Assembly (NCBI RefSeq): GCF_000721105.1
Contig: NZ_JOEV01000011.1
Span: 1 to 64,000, forward strand
From: Streptomyces cellulosae
Lineage (GTDB): Bacteria; Actinomycetota; Actinomycetes; Streptomycetales; Streptomycetaceae
Direction: 5' to 3'
Length of the DNA stretch: 64,000 nucleotides
The stretch's first letter is position 1, and the number at the start of each line of letters is the position of its first letter. Under the pieces are notes generated by a model. It saw nothing but the letters and a program-made list of their open reading frames with translations. It was not told where the DNA came from and searched no databases. This document shows positions 56,585 through 64,000 of the stretch, piece by piece. The translations under genes and the position numbers were made by a program.

Positions 56585-57520
56585 TCAGAGCCCCGTCGGC
56601 ACGGTCGCCGCGCCCGGGGTCACCACCGTCGCGCCCGGCACCGGCCCGGACGCCGTCCGCACCGTCCGGCAGGTGTCCGACGCCCGCAGCGCCCCGGCCA
56701 CCTCCGCCGCCGACTCGGCCTCCCGTGCGAGGAACGCCGTGGTCGGCCCCGAGCCGGAGACCAGCGCGGCGAGGGCACCGGCGGCCCGGCCGGCCGCGAG
56801 GGTGTCGGCGAGCTCCGGGAACAGGGACAGGGCGGCGGGCTGCAGGTCGTTGGAGACGGCGGCGGCGAGCGCGTCCGGGTCACCCTTGGCGAGGGCGTCG
56901 AGCAGTTCCTGGGAGGCGACCGGTTCGGGCACGTCCAGGCCCTGGGCCAGCCGGTCGAACTCGCGGAACACGGCCGGCGTCGACAGCCCGCGGCCCGCCA
57001 TCGCGAACACCCAGTGGAAGGTCCCGCCGACGTCGAGCGTGCGCAGCCGCTCCCCGCGCCCGGTGCCGAGCGCCGCCCCCCCGACCAGGCTGAACGGCAC
57101 GTCGCTGCCCAACTCGGCGCAGATGTCGAGGAGTTCCTCGCGGGAGGCCCGCGTTCCCCACAGCGTGTCGCAGGCCAGCAGCGCCCCGGCACCGTCCGCG
57201 CTGCCGCCCGCCATGCCGCCGGCCACCGGGATGTCCTTGGCGATGTGGATGTGGACGGCAGCCTCCGGGCCCGCCAGGCCATGGCGCTGCGCCAGCGCGA
57301 GCGCCGCCCGCGCCGCGAGGTTCGTGCGGTCCAGGGGCACCTGGCCGGCGTCCGGACCCGCGCAGGTGACGCGCAGTTCGTCGGCCGGGGTCACCGTCAC
57401 CTCGTCGTGGAGGCCGACCGCGAGGAAGACGTTGGCCAGGTCATGGAACCCGTCGGGCCGGGCGGCACCCACCGCGAGCTGGACATTGACCTTGGCGGGG
57501 ACACGTACGGTGACGCTCAC
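56585..57520 (-). CDS. ispE: 4-diphosphocytidyl-2-C-methyl-D-erythritol kinase
   Basis: A 311-residue GHMP kinase of the MEP isoprenoid pathway. Evidence: [20 protein letters not shown] followed by FHDL (the usual K-I-N-L...R-x-D-G-Y-H-x-L region), the ATP loop [20 protein letters not shown], and the C-terminal [17 protein letters not shown]. The GTG start overlaps the ksgA stop codon (GTGA). The ksgA-ispE pair is conserved in actinobacteria. Confidence 0.95.
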   Translation of the reverse strand: MSVTVRVPAKVNVQLAVGAARPDGFHDLANVFLAVGLHDEVTVTPADELRVTCAGPDAGQVPLDRTNLAARAALALAQRHGLAGPEAAVHIHIAKDIPVAGGMAGGSADGAGALLACDTLWGTRASREELLDICAELGSDVPFSLVGGAALGTGRGERLRTLDVGGTFHWVFAMAGRGLSTPAVFREFDRLAQGLDVPEPVASQELLDALAKGDPDALAAAVSNDLQPAALSLFPELADTLAAGRAAGALAALVSGSGPTTAFLAREAESAAEVAGALRASDTCRTVRTASGPVPGATVVTPGAATVPTGL

Positions 57521-58554
57521 TGCTGCCCGGGCTCCTTGTTCTCGGCGTTCCCGACGTTCCCGACGTTCTCGGCGCTCCCGGTGTTCCCGGCGCTCCCGGT
57601 GTTCCCGGTGTTCCCGGTGTTCCCGGCGCTCCCGGTGTTCCCGGTGTTCCCGGCGTTCCCGGCGTTCCCGGCGTTCCCGGCGCTCACGACGCTCCCGGCG
57701 TTCTCGGCGATACGCGCGAACTCCTCCACCGTCAGGGCCTCCCCCCGCGCCTGCGGCGAGACCCCCGCGGCGGTCAGGGCCGCCTCGGCCGCCGCGGCGG
57801 AACCCGCCCAGCCGGCCAGCGCGGCCCGCAGGGTCTTGCGGCGCTGGGCGAAAGCGGCGTCCACGACGGCGAACACCTCGCGCCTCGACGCCGACGTCTT
57901 GATCGGTTCGGTCCGCCGCACCAACGAGACGAGCCCGCTGTCGACGTTCGGCGCGGGCCAGAACACGGTGCGGCCGATGGACCCGGCCCGCTTGACCTCG
58001 GCGTACCAGTTGGCCTTCACGGACGGGACGCCGTACACCTTCGAACCGGGCGGCGCGGCGAGCCGGTCGGCGACCTCCGCCTGCACCATCACGAGAGTGC
58101 GCTCGATGCTCGGGAAGGTCTCCAGCATGTGCAGCAGTACGGGTACGGCCACGTTGTACGGCAGGTTCGCCACCAGCGCGGTCGGGGGCGGGCCCGGCAG
58201 TTCGCTCACGTGCATCGCGTCGGAGTGCACCAGCGCGAACCGGTCCGCCCGCTGCGGCATCCGCGCCGCGATGGTCGCGGGCAGCGCCCCGGCCAGTACG
58301 TCGTCGATCTCGACGGCGACGACGCGGTCGGCCGCCTCCAGCAGCGCGAGGGTGAGCGAGCCGAGTCCCGGACCGACCTCCACCACCACGTCGTCGGGCC
58401 GGACGCCGGCAGTACGGACGATACGGCGGACCGTGTTCGCGTCGATCACGAAGTTCTGACCGCGCTGCTTGGTGGGACGCACACCGAGCGCACCCGCGAG
58501 TTCACGGACGTCGGCGGGGCCGAGAAGGGCATCGGGGGCGGGGCTGCTGCTCAC
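57517..58554 (-). CDS. ksgA: 16S rRNA dimethyladenosine transferase KsgA/RsmA with repeat tail
   Basis: A 345-residue enzyme that dimethylates A1518 and A1519 of 16S rRNA. Evidence: [20 protein letters not shown] at the start, [20 protein letters not shown] (SAM motif I), [20 protein letters not shown] (the N-L-P-Y catalytic motif) and [17 protein letters not shown]. The normal protein ends near [11 protein letters not shown], but here about 60 further residues of G-N-T/G-N-A repeats are appended, ending [11 protein letters not shown] at 58554 ([11 protein letters not shown]) is the likely start; its ribosome site is weak. It overlaps ispE by 4 bases. Confidence 0.93.
   Translation of the reverse strand: MSSSPAPDALLGPADVRELAGALGVRPTKQRGQNFVIDANTVRRIVRTAGVRPDDVVVEVGPGLGSLTLALLEAADRVVAVEIDDVLAGALPATIAARMPQRADRFALVHSDAMHVSELPGPPPTALVANLPYNVAVPVLLHMLETFPSIERTLVMVQAEVADRLAAPPGSKVYGVPSVKANWYAEVKRAGSIGRTVFWPAPNVDSGLVSLVRRTEPIKTSASRREVFAVVDAAFAQRRKTLRAALAGWAGSAAAAEAALTAAGVSPQARGEALTVEEFARIAENAGSVVSAGNAGNAGNAGNTGNTGSAGNTGNTGNTGSAGNTGSAENVGNVGNAENKEPGQQ
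57541..57711 (-). repeat. 9-bp tandem repeat encoding the KsgA tail
   Basis: About nineteen imperfect 9-bp units (coding GGGAACRCC-like triplet sets) encode a run of G-N-A/T/V tripeptides at the C-terminus of KsgA. Only occasional units differ (TCC/GAG codons giving S and E). The purity of the repeat suggests recent slippage growth inside the coding region. Confidence 0.9.
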
Positions 58555-58647
58555 GGGACAAGGGTACGGGGGTGTACGGCATGTACTCGGCGGGGTCACC
58601 GGCTTGCCCGGCACCGGGACCGGCACGACGGCCCGCGGCGAGGCCGC

Positions 58648-60177
58648 TCACCCGTGCAACCGTCCTCCGCAGTGCGGCCAAGGACTGGCCCCCCGCCGCG
58701 CGTAGAGCTTCTTCGCCCGGTACGTCTGCTCCGCCGCCGACGCGTCCTGCGGCCGCCCCTTCCCTCCGAGGCTCTGCCAGGTCTGGGTGTCGAACTGGTA
58801 CAGCCCGCCGTACGTCCCCGACGAGTCGACCGCTCCCGGCCGTCCACCGGACTCGCACGCCGCCAGCCCCTGCCAGTCGAGACCGTCCGCTCCCCGCACG
58901 GACGAGGGGAGCGGCTTCGTGCCCACTTTCACCACCTGCGGCCGTGGCTCCCGCACCAGCTCCGTCCGGATCCACCGCGGCTTCTGCCGCACGCCGTTGA
59001 CGGTCCGCAGGGAGTACGTGATCCGCCGCAGCCCCGGCTGCCCGGCCCGCTCGACGACCTCGGTGCCCCTGAACAGCCCGGGATCCTCGGTCCGTTCCAC
59101 GGCGAACGGGATGGACTCCTCACGGACCTCCTTGCCGCCGGTGATCCGCAGCACGGTGACGGTCTGCCCGTCGCGCGGGAAACTCTCCGGGATCACGGAT
59201 GTCGTGTCCTGTCCACGCAGGGTGATCCCGGCCTGCGCGACGACCTCGCGCACGGTCGCCGCGTTGGTGCGGACGGTGCGGGCCCGGCCGTCCGCCATGA
59301 CGGTCACGGCACGTTCGGTGCGCACGTCCAGCGCGAGCCCCTCGCGTCCGATGCGCCGGGAGCGCGAGGTGGACAGGTACGCGCCCTCCGCACGCACCCC
59401 CAGCTGTCGCAGCGCCCCCTCCACCGTGTGCGCCGTCGTCCACACCTCGCGCCGCCGGCCGTCCAGGGTGAGGCGCACGGGGCGGCCGTAGCGCACCGCG
59501 ACCTCGTCGCCGCTGGCGAGCGCCTCGCCGGGAGCGGGCGCGATCACGTCGTGCGCCCCGACCCGCACGCCCTCCTCGGCGAGCAGTTCGGTGACGTCGT
59601 CCGCGAAGGTGTGCAGGGTGCGCGGGGCGCCGTCGACGCTCAGCTCGATCGCCTTGTCCTTGGCGACGAACGCGGTGGTGCCGCCGGCGAGGAAGGCGAC
59701 GACCAGCGCCTGCGGCAGGAGCCGGCGCATGGTGCTGTCGGTGCGCTCGGCGGACCGCGCCCGTCGCCGACGCGCGGCCCGCCCGCTCACCTGGGCGCGC
59801 GCGGCGGGCGCGGGCATCTCCGGCGCGCCCTGCCACGGCCCGTCGGTACCGGCCGCCTCCGGCACCTCGTAGGCGGGCCGGTACGTGTCCTCGTACGCCG
59901 GTGGCCTCACGGCGTCGTAGCGCGGCGATGTCATGTCCTCGTAGCCCGGTGACCTCATGGCCTCGTAGCCCGGTGCCGTCGTGTCCTCGTACCCGGTGGG
60001 TGTGTCGTATGCGGCCGGTGTGCCGTACGCGGCCGGGATGCCGTACGCGGCCGGCGCCACGTACACGCCGTAGGCCGTCGTCTCCGCCGTGCGCAGGCCA
60101 GGGGGCGGGTCGGGGCGCGGCTCGGGGGCCGGCTCCGTGCCGTACGTCTCGAACGTCTGGTACTGCGAGTTGCTCAC
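58648..60177 (-). CDS. RpfB-like resuscitation-promoting factor
   Basis: A 509-residue secreted or membrane-anchored muralytic enzyme. The first 150 residues are cytoplasmic and rich in Tyr-containing repeats (AAYGIPAAYGTPAAYDTP). A transmembrane helix follows (LLPQALVVAFLAGGTTAFVA). Then come three DUF348 (ubiquitin-like) modules, the first beginning ELSVDGAPRTLHTFADDVTE, a G5 domain (ESIPFAVERTEDPGLFRGTE), and a C-terminal transglycosylase domain with catalytic Glu in LDWQGLAACESGGRPGAVDS and YGGLYQFDTQTWQSLGG. It cleaves peptidoglycan during spore germination and growth. The GTG at 60177 is the first start. It precedes ksgA on the same strand. Confidence 0.93.
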   Translation of the reverse strand: MSNSQYQTFETYGTEPAPEPRPDPPPGLRTAETTAYGVYVAPAAYGIPAAYGTPAAYDTPTGYEDTTAPGYEAMRSPGYEDMTSPRYDAVRPPAYEDTYRPAYEVPEAAGTDGPWQGAPEMPAPAARAQVSGRAARRRRARSAERTDSTMRRLLPQALVVAFLAGGTTAFVAKDKAIELSVDGAPRTLHTFADDVTELLAEEGVRVGAHDVIAPAPGEALASGDEVAVRYGRPVRLTLDGRRREVWTTAHTVEGALRQLGVRAEGAYLSTSRSRRIGREGLALDVRTERAVTVMADGRARTVRTNAATVREVVAQAGITLRGQDTTSVIPESFPRDGQTVTVLRITGGKEVREESIPFAVERTEDPGLFRGTEVVERAGQPGLRRITYSLRTVNGVRQKPRWIRTELVREPRPQVVKVGTKPLPSSVRGADGLDWQGLAACESGGRPGAVDSSGTYGGLYQFDTQTWQSLGGKGRPQDASAAEQTYRAKKLYARRGASPWPHCGGRLHG

Positions 60178-60317
60178 GCCGACACGCTCCAGGGGCCGAG
60201 GGGTCCAGAGGGGTCCGGATCGAGCCCCAGAACCTAGCGGAGCGAGAGTAACTCTCCAAAGCGACTCGACTACTCAGAGTCGTGTTCGAGTAGGGCGAAA
60301 ACGGCTCGGCACCGGGG

Positions 60318-61223
60318 TCAGCCGTAGCCGAAAGCGCGTGCGGTGTTGGCGGCGAGCGCCGACGCCAGCGCGTCCTCCTCGATGCCCCGCACGGCCGCCA
60401 TCGCACGCACCGTGACCGGAATGAGATACGGGGCGTTGGGCCGTCCGCGATAGGGCACCGGCGTCAGGAAGGGCGCGTCGGTCTCCACCAGCAGCAGCTC
60501 CAGCGGGGCCACGGCCACGGCGTCCCGCAGGTTCTGGGCGTTCTTGAAGGTGACGTTGCCGGCGAAGGACATGAAGTACCCGGCACCGGCGCAGATCTCC
60601 GCCATCTCGGCGTCCCCGGAGTAGCAGTGGAAGACGGTGCGCTCGGGGGCACCCTCCTCCTTCAGCACGCGCAGCACGTCGGCGTGGGCGTCACGGTCGT
60701 GGATGACCAGGGCCTTGCCGTGCCGCTTGGCGATCTCGATGTGGGCACGGAAGGACCGCTCCTGGGCCTGTTTGCCCTCGGGTCCGGTGCGGAAGTAGTC
60801 CAGTCCCGTCTCGCCGACGCCCTTGACCTGCTCCAGCGCGGCCAGCCGGTCGATCTCGGCGAGCGCCTCGTCGAGTCCGGCCTCGCCGCCCGGCTGCCGC
60901 GCCCCCTGCCGCGACCAGCCGTCCGGGTCGCCGTGCACGATCCGCGGCGCCTCGTTGGGGTGCAGGGCGACGGTCGCGTGGACGGCGTCGTACCGCTCGG
61001 CCGTCTCGGCGGCCCACCGCGAGCCGGCCACGTCGCAGCCGACCTGCACGACCGTCGTCACCCCGACCGACGCGGCCTTCGCGAGCCCCTCCTCCACGGC
61101 CTGGGCCTGCATGTCGAGGTGGGTGTGGGAGTCGGCCACCGGCACCCGGAGGGGCTCCGGGAGCGGCGGGGCCGCGTTCTTGTCGCGCTTGTCTGACGTG
61201 CCGGAGGCGGCGTTCGAAGGCAT
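60318..61223 (-). CDS. TatD-family metal-dependent DNase
   Basis: A 301-residue amidohydrolase-fold nuclease. The metal ligands appear as VADSHTHLDMQAQAVEEG (H-x-H), GVGETGLDYFRTGPEGK, LVIHDRDAHADVLRVL, VFHCYSGDAEMAEIC and LLVETDAPFLTPVPYRG. TatD enzymes digest DNA with 3'-5' activity and are linked to DNA turnover and repair. The ATG at 61223 lies in one arm of a 10-bp inverted repeat. It is next to the Rpf gene on the same strand, as in other Streptomyces. Confidence 0.93.
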   Translation of the reverse strand: MPSNAASGTSDKRDKNAAPPLPEPLRVPVADSHTHLDMQAQAVEEGLAKAASVGVTTVVQVGCDVAGSRWAAETAERYDAVHATVALHPNEAPRIVHGDPDGWSRQGARQPGGEAGLDEALAEIDRLAALEQVKGVGETGLDYFRTGPEGKQAQERSFRAHIEIAKRHGKALVIHDRDAHADVLRVLKEEGAPERTVFHCYSGDAEMAEICAGAGYFMSFAGNVTFKNAQNLRDAVAVAPLELLLVETDAPFLTPVPYRGRPNAPYLIPVTVRAMAAVRGIEEDALASALAANTARAFGYG

Positions 61224-61250
61224 GCCCCGATCCTACGAAAGGGGCATGCC
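61219..61250 (-). promoter_or_regulatory. Inverted repeat over the tatD start codon
   Basis: GGCATGCCCC (61219-61228) and GGGGCATGCC (61241-61250) form a perfect 10-bp stem with a 12-base loop that carries an AGGA-like ribosome site. The tatD ATG lies in the 3' arm. It may end the upstream zinc-ribbon gene transcript, whose stop is 21 bases away, or shut off tatD translation. Confidence 0.6.
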
Positions 61251-61270
61251 GTCACCGGTGCCGGAGCGGG

Positions 61271-61651
61271 TCAGCTCGCCTTGCGCTGGAACGGGTGCAG
61301 GATGTCGGACAGGTGCCAGTGGTGGGGCTCCTTCTGCCCGCCCCGCCCGTCGCCCTCGGCGATCGGCGCCTCCACCGGTCCGGCCGGCGGCGTCTCGTGC
61401 TGCCGGTGGGCGGCTTCGCGGGCCGACGCGACCCGTCCCGGCCGCATGATCCGTACGACGTGGTTGTCGCAGTTCGCGCAGGAGGGCCTGGAGAGCGGAG
61501 AGGGCACGACCTGACCGGCCACCACGTACTGCACGAACTCGCGGCCTTCGGCGTCCACGTGGTGCTCTATCTCGTACGACTGCTCCCACCCGTGCCCGCA
61601 TCGCATGCAGGCGAAGGAATACGACTCGTGGACCACGGCGGTCTCACTCAT
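61271..61651 (-). CDS. Small zinc-ribbon protein
   Basis: A 126-residue protein with two C-x-x-C knuckles: YSFACMRCGHGWEQSYEIEH and SCANCDNHVVRIM. They form a zinc ribbon of the type found in small actinobacterial regulators. A disordered, charged middle follows and ends HHWHLSDILHPFQRKAS. Function is unknown. The ATG at 61651 follows AGGAGC. It is upstream of tatD on the same strand with an inverted repeat between them. Confidence 0.8.
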   Translation of the reverse strand: MSETAVVHESYSFACMRCGHGWEQSYEIEHHVDAEGREFVQYVVAGQVVPSPLSRPSCANCDNHVVRIMRPGRVASAREAAHRQHETPPAGPVEAPIAEGDGRGGQKEPHHWHLSDILHPFQRKAS

Positions 61652-62270
61652 GCCAGCTCCTCTTGTCCGCCGGAGGAAGGGACAAGCGTCCCTGCACTCC
61701 AGTGGACGCCTCCGCCCGCATGAACGCATCGGGCCTGTCGAGTGTTGGAGGCGATTTGGACATCGCTTGCCAAAACGGCCTCGGTGAGCGGGCTGGGCTT
61801 TGCTTTTCCCGCCCGCCCTTTACCCGGCGATGGGGCGCCCGCTCAGAGGAGATACGCCCTGCTCAGGGGGCATTGCGCGCCTGCTCACCACGTCACCCCC
61901 ACAGTGCCGCTCCCACAACGTCGCCTCCACGACGGAGCTTTCACAACGGGACCTTCACAACGTCGTCTCCACAACGTCGTCCCCACAGTGCGAAGTTCGC
62001 GGCGCCGCGTTCACAACGCGAAGTCAGCGGCGGCGCGTTCCCAGCACGAGGTTCACGCGCCGCGTTCCCAGCACGAGGTTCACGCGCCGCGTTCCCAGCA
62101 CGAGGTTCACGCGCCGCGTTCCCAGCACGAGGTTCACGCGGCGCGTTCCCAGCACGAGGTTCACGCGCCGCGTTCCCAGCACGAGGTTCACGCGCCGCGT
62201 TCCCAGCACGAAGTTCGCGGCGCCCCGTTCCCAGCGCGGGGTTCACACCACGACGTTCACACCACGTCGT
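61652..62270. other. Intergenic region dominated by tandem repeats
   Basis: This 619-base stretch between the zinc-ribbon gene and rsmI holds degenerate TTCACAACG-like and CACAACGTCG-like copies from about 61900, then the 27-bp array at 62040-62201, then more degenerate copies up to the rsmI stop. Readings in it are only periodic repeat peptides (e.g. REPRAGNAA) and I do not accept them as genes. The part 61652-61880 shows no feature. Confidence 0.7.
62040..62201 (+). repeat. 27-bp tandem repeat array downstream of rsmI
   Basis: Six contiguous 27-bp units, each beginning CCCAGCACGAGGTTCACG and ending CGCGTT, are identical except that the fourth has GCG for CCG near its end. Further, more degraded units extend on both sides (about 61900-62275), and the last ones reach the rsmI stop codon. 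There are no spacers, so this is not a CRISPR array. Confidence 0.95.
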
Positions 62271-63128
62271 TCACAGCGCCGCGTTCTTCGCCGCCACCAC
62301 CGCGTCGAACACCTCGCGCTTGGGCAGTCCGGCCTCCGCGGCCACCGCGGCGATCGCCTCCTTGCGCCGCTCCCCCGCCTCCTCGCGCACCCGCACCCGC
62401 CGCACGAGTTCCGCGGCGTCGAGCTCCTCGGGCCCCTTGTCCGGCGCGCCCTCGACGACCACGGTGATCTCGCCGCGCACACCCTGGGCCGCCCACGCCG
62501 CCAGCTCGCCGAGCCCGCCGCGCTTGACCTCCTCGTACGTCTTGGTCAGCTCGCGGCAGACGGCGGCCCGCCGGTCGGCGCCGAACACCTCCGCCATCGC
62601 GGCGAGGGTGTCGTCGAGCCGGTGCGGGGCCTCGAAGTAGACGAGCGTGCGCCGTTCGCCCGCGACCTCCCGCAGCCGGGACAGCCGTTCGCCCGCCTTG
62701 CGCGGCAGGAACCCCTCGAAGCAGAACCGGTCGACGGGCAGCCCGGAGAGCGCGAGCGCGGTGAGCACGGCGGACGGTCCCGGTACGGCGGTGACGCGGA
62801 TGTCCTTCTCCACGGCCGCCGCGACCAGCCGGTACCCGGGGTCCGACACGGACGGCATCCCCGCGTCGGTCACCAGCAGCACCCGCGCGCCGCCCACCAG
62901 CTCCTCGACCAGCTCGGGCGTCCGGGCGGCTTCGTTGCCCTCGAAGTAGGAGACGACCCTCCCCTTGGGCGTCACACCGAGCGCCTGCGTCAGCCGGCGC
63001 AGCCGCCGGGTGTCCTCGGCGGCGACGACGTCGGCACCGGCCAGCTCCTCGGCGAGCCGGGGCGGGGCGTCGGACACGTCACCGATGGGAGTGCCGGCGA
63101 GGACCAGGGTTCCGGGCGCAACTGTCAC
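62271..63128 (-). CDS. rsmI: 16S rRNA (cytidine-2'-O)-methyltransferase
   Basis: A 285-residue enzyme that 2'-O-methylates C1402 of 16S rRNA. Evidence: LVLAGTPIGDVSDAPPRLAE, VVAAEDTRRLRRLTQALGVT, VLLVTDAGMPSVSDPGYRLV (the family's D-A-G-x-P-x-x-S-D-P-G) and VPGPSAVLTALALSGLPVDR then FCFEGFLPRK. The C-terminal domain is normal and ends VFDAVVAAKNAAL at the edge of the tandem repeats. GTG at 63128 is the start. It is divergent from the mannosyltransferase gene. Confidence 0.95.
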   Translation of the reverse strand: MTVAPGTLVLAGTPIGDVSDAPPRLAEELAGADVVAAEDTRRLRRLTQALGVTPKGRVVSYFEGNEAARTPELVEELVGGARVLLVTDAGMPSVSDPGYRLVAAAVEKDIRVTAVPGPSAVLTALALSGLPVDRFCFEGFLPRKAGERLSRLREVAGERRTLVYFEAPHRLDDTLAAMAEVFGADRRAAVCRELTKTYEEVKRGGLGELAAWAAQGVRGEITVVVEGAPDKGPEELDAAELVRRVRVREEAGERRKEAIAAVAAEAGLPKREVFDAVVAAKNAAL

Positions 63129-63191
63129 GTTTCCATCCTCGCAGGGGCCGAGAGGCAGGACTCACACAGCCCGGTTCCCTACGATGGCGCG

Positions 63192-64000
63192 GTGACCAGT
63201 ACCGCGTCCTCCACGGACACCCGGCAGGACCAGGCCCCCCAGGACCAGCGGCCGTCGTGGCAGCAGCGGCTGCGCCGTTTCGGCTACCAGGCCGGGCCCA
63301 GAAGCGACGTACGCGACCGCCTGGTGCCGCCGTATGTGAAGCCCAGCCCGCGGTTGTGGCAGGTCATCGGGGTGTCCGGGCCGTTCGCCGACCGGCTGAC
63401 CCGCTGGTCCGGCTGGGGCGGCCCGCTGCTGGTGACGCTGTTCGCGGGCATCCTGCGCTTCTACCACCTGGGCAGCCCGAAGGCGGTGATATTCGACGAG
63501 ACGTACTACGCCAAGGACGCGTGGGCGCTCGTCCACCGCGGCTTCGAGGTCAACTGGGACAAGAACGTCAACGACGTGATCCTGGCGAACAACGGGAACG
63601 TGCCGGTCCCGACGGGCGCGGCGTACGTCGTGCACCCGCCGGTCGGCAAGTACGTCATCGGGCTCGGCGAGCTGATGTTCGGGTTCAACCCGTTCGGCTG
63701 GCGGTTCATGACCGCGCTGCTCGGCACCCTGTCGATCCTGATCCTGTGCCGGATCGGCCGCCGGATCTTCCGCTCCACCTTCCTCGGCTGCCTGGCCGGC
63801 GCGCTGATGGCGGTGGACGGCCTGGCGTTCGTGATGGCCCGCACCTCGCTGCTCGACGGCGTGCTGATGTTCTTCGTGCTGGCCGCGTTCGGCTGTCTGG
63901 TCATCGACCGCGACAACACCCGCGCGAAACTGGCCGCCGCGCTCCCCCTGGGCGCGGACGGCCGGGCCCGCCCCGACGCGTACGTCGCGGAGACCACCCG
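63192..64000 (+). CDS. Protein O-mannosyltransferase (PMT), partial
   Basis: The first 269 codons of a large membrane glycosyltransferase that runs off the window end. After a basic, Gln-rich N-terminus, the first hydrophobic segment is LLVTLFAGILRFYHLG. The catalytic loop has the D-E pair of KAVIFDETYYAKDAWALVHR, then PVGKYVIGLGELMFGFNPFG and transmembrane helices (FLGCLAGALMAVDGLAFVMA). Pmt moves mannose from polyprenyl phosphate mannose to secreted proteins. GTG at 63192 is the start; the divergent neighbour is rsmI. Confidence 0.9.
   Translation, partial: MTSTASSTDTRQDQAPQDQRPSWQQRLRRFGYQAGPRSDVRDRLVPPYVKPSPRLWQVIGVSGPFADRLTRWSGWGGPLLVTLFAGILRFYHLGSPKAVIFDETYYAKDAWALVHRGFEVNWDKNVNDVILANNGNVPVPTGAAYVVHPPVGKYVIGLGELMFGFNPFGWRFMTALLGTLSILILCRIGRRIFRSTFLGCLAGALMAVDGLAFVMARTSLLDGVLMFFVLAAFGCLVIDRDNTRAKLAAALPLGADGRARPDAYVAETT

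Noticed and set aside
60178..60317. ydaO/c-di-AMP riboswitch upstream of the Rpf gene
   Set aside because: The gap is only 140 bases, and I could not find the conserved elements of that riboswitch.
62040..62201. CRISPR array
   Set aside because: The 27-bp units are contiguous with no spacers, and no cas genes are nearby.
61941..62246. Gene encoding REPRAGNAA-type repeats on the minus strand
   Set aside because: It is only a reading through the tandem repeat; all frames are similarly open and there is no ribosome site.

Overview
The window is typical Streptomyces chromosome: very high GC, GTG and ATG starts behind GGAGG-type sites, TTA as a rare leucine codon, a conservon, a class-E sortase substrate (LAETG) and an Rpf-type muralytic enzyme. 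Most of it is conserved housekeeping DNA carrying two accessory blocks. All identifications come from reading the sequence and from family knowledge; no database search was run.

Region by region: (1) 1-4300 is a toxin/immunity-like locus: the N-terminal part of a long Gly/Pro-rich protein with an Imm35-like head, a SUKH (SMI1/KNR4) protein, a YwqJ-type deaminase, an 18-bp repeat array and a SUKH-3 protein. (2) 4366-6793 holds an orphan histidine kinase, a lower-GC gene for an HTH protein with a LAGLIDADG-like C-terminus, and a tRNA-Gln(TTG). (3) 6923-12420 is glmU, prs, rplY, pth, a membrane protein and a sortase-anchored surface protein; ppc lies convergent to these. (4) 15440-21131 has a desaturase-TetR operon with its operator, a Uma2 protein, a VOC protein with a trans-aconitate methyltransferase-like enzyme, MarR with its operator, a LuxR response regulator and a GNAT. 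(5) 21133-27307 is a conservon (cvnABCD plus CYP157-like and CYP154-like P450s) followed by an enoyl-CoA hydratase. (6) 27612-33055 is galTEK, divergent from a sodium:solute symporter, with phased CAAACA repeats between them.

(7) 33315-49099 is the most interesting part: an apparently undescribed biosynthetic locus inserted between the galactose genes and conserved genes. One arm has a P450, a type II thioesterase, a free-standing adenylation-carrier protein and a cobalamin-type radical SAM enzyme. The other arm is a nine-gene minus-strand run: chorismate mutase, MqnA-like protein, Dabb protein, DUF2000 protein, PaaK-like ligase, branched-chain-type aminotransferase, BacA-like prephenate decarboxylase, ornithine cyclodeaminase-like protein and HisC-like aminotransferase. 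An EamA exporter and an Lrp/AsnC regulator lie between the arms. The simplest reading is that chorismate is turned into prephenate, decarboxylated without aromatisation, and aminated to a cyclohexadienyl or cyclohexenyl amino acid. That amino acid may then be loaded on the carrier protein, tailored by the radical SAM enzyme and P450, released by the thioesterase and exported. In-frame TTA codons in the P450, the decarboxylase and the chorismate mutase suggest shared bldA dependence. Product and linkage of the two arms are inference.

(8) 49655-64000 returns to conserved genes: a LuxR regulator whose receiver lacks the phospho-acceptor Asp, two membrane-anchored PQQ-type beta-propeller proteins, an ABC-F ATPase, ispE, ksgA with an odd repeat tail, an RpfB-like enzyme, a TatD DNase, a zinc-ribbon protein, a 27-bp tandem repeat array, rsmI, and the start of a protein O-mannosyltransferase gene running off the end.
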